38,901 bases of DNA. Source: a candidate division WOR-3 bacterium. GTDB taxonomy: Bacteria > Hydrothermota > Tepidihabitantia > Tepidihabitantales > JBDRVQ01. A program made the position numbers and the translations under genes. This document shows, piece after piece, positions 32,996-38,901 of this stretch (its first letter is position 1; every line of letters starts with the position of its first letter). The notes under the pieces were generated by a model, which saw only the letters and a program-made list of their open reading frames with translations, was not told the origin of the DNA and made no database searches. The stretch spans positions 1 to 38,901 of the forward strand of contig JBDRVQ010000017.1 of assembly GCA_039801905.1 (NCBI GenBank), given 5' to 3'.

Positions 32996-34066
32996 ATGGA
33001 GATAAAGGATTTGGAGAAAAAGGTTAGTGAGAAGAGGAGAAGGTTGGAAGAGATTGAGCAGGAACTATTAAAACCGGAAGTTCAGAAGAAACCCGAACTT
33101 TTAGCCCTCCTCTCTCGGGAATATAAGGAGGTGAAGGAGTTATTAGACGACTTTGAAAGGTTAAAGGCGGTGGAGGAGGAATTGAAAGAGATTTCTCGGA
33201 TTACCGGAGAGGAATGGCAGGAGGTAATAGAGAAGGAGAAGGTTTCCCTCACCGAAGAGAAGGAGAGGCTCTACCAAAAGGTGCTCAGTTATTTTCTTCC
33301 CAATGCTTCCAGTTTCCGAAAGAATTGTCTTGTGGAGATCCGAGCCGCGGCTGGGGGAGAAGAGGCAGCGCTCTTTGCCGCCGACCTTTTTCGGATGTAT
33401 ACAAAGTACATTGAGAAACAGAAACTTACCTATTCGGTTCTCTCATCAACCCCTTCGGACCGGGGTGGTTTTAAGGAGATAATTTTTGCGGTTGAAGGAG
33501 AAGATGCCTATGATAAACTCCGATTCGAACAGGGGGTCCATCGGGTGCAAAGGGTTCCGATTACGGAGGCGAGTGGCCGGATTCATACTTCTACGGTCAC
33601 GGTGGCGGTTCTGCCGGAACCGGAGGAGGTGGAGGTAAATATCCGACCGGAGGATTTGAAGATTGATGTCTTTCGGGCTTCGGGTCACGGTGGACAACAT
33701 TTGCAGATGACAGATTCTGCGGTGCGAATCACCCACCTGCCAACGGGAATTACTGTCACCTGTCAGGATGAGAGGAGTCAACATCAGAATAAGGAGAAGG
33801 CGTTGAAGATTCTGAAAGCCCGCCTCTTAGAAAGAGAAAAAAGAAAGAAAGAAGAGGCGATTCTAAGCGAAAGGCGAAAACAGATTGGCCAGGGGGAAAG
33901 GGCAGAAAAGATTCGCACCTATAACTTCCCCCAGAATCGGGTAACCGACCATCGGATTAACCTCTCCCTTTATAATTTAGGCGAAATCCTCAATGGAGAA
34001 TTGGCACCGATCATTAAGGAGTTGAAAAAGAAAGAGATTGAGGAGTTGCTATGCTCCGAGAGTTGA
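32996..34066 (+). CDS. prfA: Peptide chain release factor 1
   Basis: RF1 reads UAA and UAG and releases the peptide. The 356-residue length is standard. The tripeptide recognition block is [22 protein letters not shown], with PIT in place of the usual PAT/PVT; this is the RF1 type, not RF2 (SPF). The catalytic GGQ is intact in [16 protein letters not shown], although the usual residues after GGQH (VNTT) are changed to LQMT. prmC, which methylates this Gln, overlaps the end by 16 nt. The start ATG 32996 has only a weak upstream purine run. Confidence 0.94.
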   Translation: MEIKDLEKKVSEKRRRLEEIEQELLKPEVQKKPELLALLSREYKEVKELLDDFERLKAVEEELKEISRITGEEWQEVIEKEKVSLTEEKERLYQKVLSYFLPNASSFRKNCLVEIRAAAGGEEAALFAADLFRMYTKYIEKQKLTYSVLSSTPSDRGGFKEIIFAVEGEDAYDKLRFEQGVHRVQRVPITEASGRIHTSTVTVAVLPEPEEVEVNIRPEDLKIDVFRASGHGGQHLQMTDSAVRITHLPTGITVTCQDERSQHQNKEKALKILKARLLEREKRKKEEAILSERRKQIGQGERAEKIRTYNFPQNRVTDHRINLSLYNLGEILNGELAPIIKELKKKEIEELLCSES

Positions 34067-34842
34067 GCAAAATCTATTCCCTTCCTTATGAAGATGTTGA
34101 GAACTTATTCCTTTACCATTATAAAATTCCCCGTTATCATCTCTATCTCTCCCCCCACTTATTCCCCCTCACCGAAGAGCTCTCTTTCTTATTAAAGAAG
34201 CGGCAGGAGGGCTATCCCATCCAATATCTGACGAAGACCGCCTTCTTTTTAGATTACAAACTTTATGTTGACGAAAGGGTCTTTATCCCCCGACCGGAGA
34301 CCGAAGGATTGGTGATGTTGGTGGAGAGGGAATTGGGAAAGGAAGAGATAGAAAAAATCTTAGAGATCGGCACTGGTTCTGGTAATCTCGCAATCGGTTT
34401 AGCCCGGATTTTTCCCAAGGCGAAAATTTTTGCTACTGATATCTCAGAAGAGGCGCTGGCGGTGGCGGAGATTAACATCCGTCGGTATAATTTGGGAAAA
34501 AGGATTCGGTTAATAAAATCTAACCTCTTCACCGCTTCCGAGATTAGGAATTGCTCTTTTGACTTTATTGTCTCCAATCCTCCTTACATCCCTTCCGAGG
34601 AGATTTGCCGATTGGCAAGAGAGGTTAGGGATTTTGAACCGCGGATTGCTTTAGATGGGGGAGAGGGTGGCTTCTTTTATATTGAAAGGATAATTGAAGA
34701 GGGGAGGAGGTTTTTAAGGAGAAAGGGGCGGATATTTTTGGAGATTGACCCGAGGCATAAAGAGAAGATTCTGGTATTAGGGGTGAATGGGAATTTTTAT
34801 AGAGATCTGGCAGGTCATATCCGTTATGCGGTAATCAGTTAA
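34051..34842 (+). CDS. prmC: Release-factor glutamine methyltransferase
   Basis: PrmC (HemK) uses SAM to methylate the glutamine of the GGQ motif in release factors. In 263 residues the N-terminal helical domain (about 1-75) is followed by the SAM-binding [33 protein letters not shown], and the catalytic NPPY ([10 protein letters not shown]). The ATG overlaps prfA by 16 nt with GAGGAG upstream; gene order prfA-prmC is conserved across many bacteria and supports both calls. Confidence 0.94.
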   Translation: MLRELSKIYSLPYEDVENLFLYHYKIPRYHLYLSPHLFPLTEELSFLLKKRQEGYPIQYLTKTAFFLDYKLYVDERVFIPRPETEGLVMLVERELGKEEIEKILEIGTGSGNLAIGLARIFPKAKIFATDISEEALAVAEINIRRYNLGKRIRLIKSNLFTASEIRNCSFDFIVSNPPYIPSEEICRLAREVRDFEPRIALDGGEGGFFYIERIIEEGRRFLRRKGRIFLEIDPRHKEKILVLGVNGNFYRDLAGHIRYAVIS

Positions 34843-34843
34843 A

Positions 34844-35698
34844 ATGAGAGAGCAAGGAGTGGGTATCGTTTTTAATCCGAAGAAGGAAGGGGTGAGGGAG
34901 GTTTTGAAAGAGGTCTCCACTTTCCTTCAAAAGAAGGGGGTGAGGATAAAATTTTTGCCAGGAGGAGAAAAATTTGGTTTCCGCCGCTATGTGGTCTCCA
35001 AAGGTAAATTCTTACGGGAGACATCATTAGTGATTGCCATCGGTGGTGATGGCACAATCTTGGCTTCCGCCCATTTGGTTGGGGAGCGGGGGATCCCCAT
35101 AATGGGGATAAATATTGGTAGTTTGGGATTCTTGGCTTTCTTCTCCCCAAAAGAGGCATTAACCACCTTGGCGGATTTCTTGAAAGGGAAGGCAAAGGTT
35201 GAGGAGAGGATGGCGTTGAAGGTCTCCTTTCAGGGTAAGGAATATTTTGCCCTAAACGATGCGACAGTAAATATGGGGTATTCCTTGCGGGCAATTGAGG
35301 TGATTCTTTATTCGGGAAAGAGATATGTCTCTCGTTTTATTGGTGATGGGGTAATTATCTCCACACCAACTGGTTCTACCGCCTACTCTTTGGCTTGTGG
35401 CGGTTCCATTATCTACCCGACCCTATCCTGTTTTATCATTACGCCGATCGCTCCCCATGCCCTTTCCGCCCGGCCTTTAATTGTCCCAGCCGAAGAGGAG
35501 TTAAGGGTGGAACTGGCGAAAGATAGCGAAACGGGGTTTTTAGTGATTGATGGTCAGAGGAGGTTAAAAATTTCCCCCGGTTTTAGGGCAAAATTTCTTA
35601 AGGCGAAGAGGGGGATAAACGTCGTTGTGCCAACCCGAAAGGACTACTTCTCTATCCTCCGCCAGAAGATGCGCTGGGGTGGGAGGGGAGATGAATGA
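34844..35698 (+). CDS. nadK: NAD kinase
   Basis: This enzyme phosphorylates NAD to NADP with ATP or polyphosphate. The 284-residue product has IGGDGTILASAHL (the GGDGT motif), GINIGSLGFLAFF, and the NAD-binding FIGDGVIISTPTGSTAYSLA, followed by PIAPHALSARPLIVP. All are typical of the family. It starts 1 nt after prmC stops. Its end overlaps the next gene by 8 nt. Confidence 0.94.
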   Translation: MREQGVGIVFNPKKEGVREVLKEVSTFLQKKGVRIKFLPGGEKFGFRRYVVSKGKFLRETSLVIAIGGDGTILASAHLVGERGIPIMGINIGSLGFLAFFSPKEALTTLADFLKGKAKVEERMALKVSFQGKEYFALNDATVNMGYSLRAIEVILYSGKRYVSRFIGDGVIISTPTGSTAYSLACGGSIIYPTLSCFIITPIAPHALSARPLIVPAEEELRVELAKDSETGFLVIDGQRRLKISPGFRAKFLKAKRGINVVVPTRKDYFSILRQKMRWGGRGDE

Positions 35699-36251
35699 GA
35701 TAAAGAGATACGCCAATGAAGTGATAAGGTTTGCCAATGTCCCCAACTTCCTCACCCTCTCCCGCCTTTTCCTTCTGCCCCTCATTTTACTCTTTCTCAT
35801 TACCCAGCAGTTCCATTCCGCCTTAATTTTGATGCTTCTCTCCTGGCTTTCGGATGCCTTGGATGGTTTTCTTGCCCGACGCTTGAACCAGGTGACCGAG
35901 GTTGGTAAGATTTTAGACCATCTGGTTGATAAGATCTGGGTGGGGAGTGTCTTTGTGGTTCTGGTGCTGACTAAGAAATTACCATTTTCTATCGCTTTGG
36001 GTGTCATCATCCGCGATTTGTTGATTGTCCTCGGGGGCTCTTTTTTAATAAAAAGGGGGGTAATTCCCTATTCCAATATCTTTGGGAAATTGACCGGTTT
36101 TTTCTTTGCCCTGCTCATCGTCACTTACACCCTCTCTATTAAAATTATTGCCCAACCGGTTCTCTATATCACCTGGTCTTTACTAATAATCTCCTTTTTC
36201 AGTTATATCCCGTTTTTTATCAGGAACCGAAAGGGAAAAATTAAATTTTAA
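35691..36251 (+). CDS. CDP-alcohol phosphatidyltransferase, probably PgsA
   Basis: A 186-residue inner-membrane protein. The catalytic signature D-x2-D-G-x2-A-R-x8-G-x3-D-x3-D is complete: D55, D58, G59, A62, R63, G72, D76 and D80 (SDALDGFLARRLN to DHLVDK). These enzymes move a phosphatidyl group from CDP-diacylglycerol to glycerol-3-phosphate (PgsA) or similar alcohols; the alcohol is not decided by the motif. ATG 35691 with GGGAGGGGAG upstream is preferred to longer frames that overlap nadK. It converges on the M1 peptidase gene, overlapping its stop by 11 nt. Confidence 0.85.
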   Translation: MNEIKRYANEVIRFANVPNFLTLSRLFLLPLILLFLITQQFHSALILMLLSWLSDALDGFLARRLNQVTEVGKILDHLVDKIWVGSVFVVLVLTKKLPFSIALGVIIRDLLIVLGGSFLIKRGVIPYSNIFGKLTGFFFALLIVTYTLSIKIIAQPVLYITWSLLIISFFSYIPFFIRNRKGKIKF

Positions 36252-38160
36252 TCAACTTCTTTAAGGATTTTCCGTTCCACATCAGAAGATAAACCCCGGA
36301 TTTTAATTTCCGGAGATTAAGGGTGTAGTTTTTAATACCGATGGGAATCTCTCCTCTATCTACGATTAGGACCTTTCTTCCGGTAGGCTCAAAGAGCGCC
36401 AACTCTCCTTTAATTGGGGAAGACAGGGAAAGGTTAATTTTTAGGTAATGGGAGAAGGGATTGGGATAAATCTCTAAGAGAGAAGGAATTTTTTGGGAGA
36501 GTTCGGTTACTCCCAAGCGGACGGTCGCTTTGTGTAAAAGCCAATTTCCTGGGTCAAAGGTCAATTGGTTCGGTTCAAAAGATAGATAATAAGTGTTTAT
36601 TTGGGGTGAGGTATCAATGGGTATGGTTAGTAAGACGGTATCGGTTGTTCCCTTTAAGAGGACTTGCACTGGGATGTGAAAGACGGTTGGTGCCAGGTTG
36701 CCATTATTCTGGGAAATATCTATCTCCACTCGGAAGGAATCGCCTTCTTGGGTTTTTGACCAGAGAACATTATAATTGGGATAACCAGCCAGATAGACCC
36801 ATTCCCGGAAGAAATTTTCTAAGTTTAAGCCAGTAACCCTTTCTAAGATTCTTTTGTAGTCTTCGGTATTGGCACATTTATATTTGAAGGAGTCGCCATA
36901 GACCCGTAGCGCCCGGAAGAAAATTCCGGGATGAGCGGTAGTGTCTCCGATAATGTACCTTAACATATGTTGAAGCCAAGAACCTTTGCAATAGATATGG
37001 CCATAGGCGAATAGTTGATTGGGTGGTGGGTCATAAAGGGGAAAGCGCATACTGGCATCTTCCTGGAAATAGATATTCTTTCGGCTATTCATCAGATTTA
37101 AGAAATAGGCGCGACCGTTCCGATAACCAAGATAAAGGGCATCGGAATAGGTGGCAAAGCCCTCATTGAGCCAGATATTTGCCCAGTTAAAGCAGGTGAC
37201 CATATCTCCCCACCACTGATGGGAGAGTTCGTGGGCGATCCCTCCTTCGCTTCCCTGAGTTACCCATTGCCGATGGACACCGGTCATTGTCTGGTGTTCC
37301 ATTCCGCCCCAGGCAAAGGGATAGAGGGAGACCATACCGTATTTTTCAAAGGGATAAGGTCCATAAAGGTTGGTATCGGAGAAGAAGGTCATCATTAAAG
37401 GGGTATTGCGAAAGGAGTTGGTTGCGGCGATAGAATCTTCGGGCCAAATGTAATACTTAATCTCTAAGGATTCAGTTGGTGAGATATGATGCCAATGGGA
37501 AAAGGTGGCGTAGATAGAAGAGGCAAAGCAGATAAGATAGGTGGCGATTGGGTAAGAATGGCGCCAGAAATAGGTCTTTGTTCTGTTTTCCGGATTGTGG
37601 CTGACGGAGTCCAATAAGCCGTTGGCACAGACCGAAAAGGAATCGGGAACGGTTAAAAAAAGTTCTACGCCCCTTTCCGCTTTATCCCAAGGTTCATCCC
37701 AACAGGCAAACCAGGTTCTTGAATCAGAAGGTTCGGTGCAGGTATAGGCGATATTGTGTAAAGTATTGCCGCTTTTGGGATAGAATAAAAAGCCATTATT
37801 GGGAATTGATGGGTCGCGGTGGTAAAAGATAGTGATATCGGTTGATTCGCCGTATGGTAAACCCTCGTCCAAGGTGATGGAGAGATAACCATTACCAGTG
37901 GACCAAAGGAGATTTATCCCTTCCCTCTTTACGGAATCGCAGACCAGATCTGAGAAATGAAAGGAGAAGGTGTCTAAGATGGGAACAAGAGATTTTATTG
38001 TTACTATCTCCTTTGCGGTATAAGAACGCTCGCTCATCGGTAGATTTATCTCCAGATGATAGAAGCGAACATCATAGGTGTGGGTTGATTCGGCAAGAAG
38101 TTGATTTGGAGAAAATTTACCCGTATGCCAGGAGATAAAGAAAAAGAGTAAGAAGTTCAT
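36241..38160 (-). CDS. Secreted M1-family metallopeptidase with T9SS-type C-terminal sorting domain
   Basis: A 639-residue aminopeptidase-like protein. It begins with a hydrophobic signal (LLFFFISWH). The zinc site is HELSH (310-314) with E333, 18 residues on, in WLNEGFATY; the exopeptidase loop GGMEH (285-289) stands for the usual GxMEN. From about 558 to the end a sorting domain is visible: LEIYPNPFSHYLKI, GELALFEPTGRKV, LRKLKSGVYLLMWNGK, the por-secretion/type A pattern. It would be exported and either anchored or released at the surface. The stop overlaps the PgsA-like gene by 11 nt. No clean promoter is visible directly before the ATG, and an inverted repeat precedes it. Confidence 0.88.
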   Translation of the reverse strand: MNFLLFFFISWHTGKFSPNQLLAESTHTYDVRFYHLEINLPMSERSYTAKEIVTIKSLVPILDTFSFHFSDLVCDSVKREGINLLWSTGNGYLSITLDEGLPYGESTDITIFYHRDPSIPNNGFLFYPKSGNTLHNIAYTCTEPSDSRTWFACWDEPWDKAERGVELFLTVPDSFSVCANGLLDSVSHNPENRTKTYFWRHSYPIATYLICFASSIYATFSHWHHISPTESLEIKYYIWPEDSIAATNSFRNTPLMMTFFSDTNLYGPYPFEKYGMVSLYPFAWGGMEHQTMTGVHRQWVTQGSEGGIAHELSHQWWGDMVTCFNWANIWLNEGFATYSDALYLGYRNGRAYFLNLMNSRKNIYFQEDASMRFPLYDPPPNQLFAYGHIYCKGSWLQHMLRYIIGDTTAHPGIFFRALRVYGDSFKYKCANTEDYKRILERVTGLNLENFFREWVYLAGYPNYNVLWSKTQEGDSFRVEIDISQNNGNLAPTVFHIPVQVLLKGTTDTVLLTIPIDTSPQINTYYLSFEPNQLTFDPGNWLLHKATVRLGVTELSQKIPSLLEIYPNPFSHYLKINLSLSSPIKGELALFEPTGRKVLIVDRGEIPIGIKNYTLNLRKLKSGVYLLMWNGKSLKKLIKI

Positions 38161-38188
38161 ATCTTTTAAGAGCCTATTTTGAGAAAAT

Positions 38189-38259
38189 TTTACCCCGTGA
38201 GAGAATTAAAAGCCTCTCTTTTTTGATATTTGAGATACTCGTTCTACTCACGGGGTAAA
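38189..38259. repeat. 13-bp inverted repeat between the RRM gene and the M1 peptidase gene
   Basis: TTTACCCCGTGAG (38189-38201) pairs perfectly with CTCACGGGGTAAA (38247-38259) around a 45-nt loop. A second, competing hairpin GAGAG (38199-38203) with CTCTC (38214-38218), followed by a T-run (38219-38224), lies inside and shares bases with the first. The element starts 7 nt after the RRM stop on the minus strand. It may be a terminator or a 3' UTR regulatory structure. Confidence 0.75.
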
Positions 38260-38266
38260 TTATTTT

Positions 38267-38557
38267 TTACCAGGAACGGCGACCACCGCCCTTTCTTTCT
38301 CTTCCCCGGTAATCGGTTCGCGGACGTGCTTCATTAACCCGGATTGTCCGACCCATAAATTCTTTACCATTTAGGGCGGACATTGCTGCTTGGGCTTCTT
38401 CTCGGTTCGGCATCTCCACAAAGCCGAATCCGCGCGACCCGCCCGAGAATTTGTCTTTAACGACTGTGGCGGATGTCACTTCGCCAAAGGCAGCAAATGC
38501 CTTGCGCAGATCTTCATCCGTGGTCTCGCGCGCTAAATTACCAACATAGATATTCAT
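38267..38557 (-). CDS. RRM-domain RNA-binding protein
   Basis: A 96-residue protein consisting of one RNA recognition motif (about 1-78) and a short Arg/Gly-rich tail (RGRERKGGGRRSW). RNP2 is IYVGNL (3-8) and RNP1 is RGFGFVEM. Bacterial proteins of this size are cold-inducible in several phyla. ATG 38557 has a GGAGG in front; a longer frame to 38581 includes the leader structure and is not preferred. The leader holds three hairpins, including one with the Shine-Dalgarno in its loop, so post-transcriptional control is likely. Confidence 0.9.
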   Translation of the reverse strand: MNIYVGNLARETTDEDLRKAFAAFGEVTSATVVKDKFSGGSRGFGFVEMPNREEAQAAMSALNGKEFMGRTIRVNEARPRTDYRGRERKGGGRRSW

Positions 38558-38574
38558 ACTGACCTCCATCAGTT
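38558..38574 (-). promoter_or_regulatory. Hairpin presenting the Shine-Dalgarno of the RRM gene
   Basis: On the minus strand ACTGA and TCAGT pair around TGGAGG, so the ribosome binding site sits in the loop with the start codon directly after the stem. Upstream on the same leader are TTCCG/CGGAA (loop AAAA, about 38620-38633) and GACC/GGTC (about 38587-38599). Confidence 0.55.
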
Positions 38575-38640
38575 TTTGCACCTATTGACCAAAGCGGTCT
38601 CTTCCGTTTTCGGAAAAATAAGTGCCAATTAATAACTAAT

Positions 38641-38669
38641 ATTATAAAGTAAATAAGGAAAAATGTCAA
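38641..38669 (-). promoter_or_regulatory. Promoter of the RRM gene
   Basis: On the minus strand TTGACA (38664-38669), 17 nt, and TATAAT (38641-38646), both perfect. The transcript starts about 75-80 nt before the ATG, which gives a structured leader. The -35 box starts 8 nt from the inserted element. Confidence 0.85.
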
Positions 38670-38676
38670 ATAACAA

Positions 38677-38804
38677 CAGTAAATGTGTTAAGACATGGTT
38701 ACCAGGTTAATAAGGGTATTAAGGTAGTAGATGTGTTGAAATTATTTAATAAGTTTCTTAAAATAATAGGCGTTCAAAAAAGAATTAAAAGAGTAAGAGA
38801 ATTA
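38677..38804 (+). mobile_element. Leader of a probable insertion sequence, right copy
   Basis: Inverted partner of 1-128. It carries a promoter for the downstream ORF (TTGAAA 38736-38741, 17 nt, TAAAAT 38759-38764). A 7-bp inverted pair ATAGGCG (38766-38772) and CGCCTAT (38814-38820) brackets the ribosome binding site GGGGG (38809-38813) and reaches the first two bases of the start codon. Confidence 0.75.
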
Positions 38805-38818
38805 AAAAGGGGGCGCCT

Positions 38819-38901
38819 ATGTTTCTATACAAAAAATTATACAACAAAATGAATAAAGAAGCAAGATTTAATTTAAGAGTGAAAATGATAGAAGAATACA
38901 A
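38819..38901 (+). CDS. Start of a probable transposase-like ORF (cut off by the window end)
   Basis: Twenty-seven codons are visible (MFLYKKLYNKMNKEARFNLR, then VKMIEEY), very rich in Lys and Glu. The segment from EARFNLRVKMIEEY could be the first helix of a helix-turn-helix, as in transposase or integrase N-termini; this is a guess. GGGGG at 38809-38813 precedes the ATG. The remainder lies beyond the window. Confidence 0.5.
   Translation, partial: MFLYKKLYNKMNKEARFNLRVKMIEEY

Overview
The window looks like one chromosomal contig from an uncultured Gram-negative bacterium. The gene set includes BamA, a PorV/UPF0164-like outer-membrane protein, a TonB-dependent receptor with a partner lipoprotein, and a secreted M1 peptidase with a type IX secretion (T9SS)-like C-terminal sorting domain. 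Lys/Glu-rich proteins, frequent AGG/AGA arginine codons and tightly overlapping genes fit an FCB-related candidate phylum such as WOR-3 (Stahlbacteria). That placement is an inference; no rRNA gene is present to test it.

Layout. Positions 1-128 and 38677-38804 are inverted copies (127 of 128 bases identical) of the leader of a probable insertion sequence, whose ORF begins at 38819 and runs off the right end. Between them, left to right: a Gfo/Idh oxidoreductase and DegT aminotransferase pair (sugar modification); asnA; an initiator tRNA followed 16 nt later by hutU, then argF; an envelope operon (NHL-repeat protein, PorV-like protein, CTP-dependent kinase-like membrane protein); a long operon of a SurA-type foldase, HD hydrolase, small membrane protein, gatC-gatA-gatB, TonB-dependent receptor and lipoprotein; a 590-bp non-coding repeat region; phoH, ybeY-like, two CBS-domain membrane proteins and recO; on the minus strand a barrel-like protein, and the clpC-bamA-VUT transporter operon; a minus-strand orotate phosphoribosyltransferase-like gene; a second, larger repeat region with a frameshifted small ORF; an M20 peptidase, hemerythrin-like protein, prfA, prmC, NAD kinase and pgsA-like cluster; then minus-strand M1 peptidase and an RRM protein.

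Most interesting signals. (1) Two intergenic regions 12 kb apart (18215-18442 and 30429-30632) each hold 17-19 degenerate units in an exact 12-nt register with no indel, followed by a shared 64-bp block, remnants of a small minus-strand gene and a shared block near a G-run. They look like a full copy and an internally deleted copy of one undescribed element. (2) Five genes have a sigma70-type promoter whose -10 box ends exactly 5 nt before the ATG, which predicts leaderless mRNAs; two more are near-leaderless, and this fixes several start codons. (3) The initiator tRNA has A29:U41 in place of the usual G-C pair, and hutU begins just after the tRNA with no ribosome binding site. (4) The YbeY-like protein stops two residues before its third zinc histidine. 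(5) The kinase-like gene at 8502 appears to need a non-AUG start.

Operon logic. The left part makes amino acids and cell-surface material, the centre builds and maintains the outer membrane (SurA, BamA, receptor) alongside translation factors (GatCAB, YbeY, RF1, PrmC), and the right part couples peptide-release factors with NAD(P) and phospholipid synthesis. Genes within operons overlap by 1-17 nt. Two convergent gene pairs overlap tail to tail with no room for a terminator.
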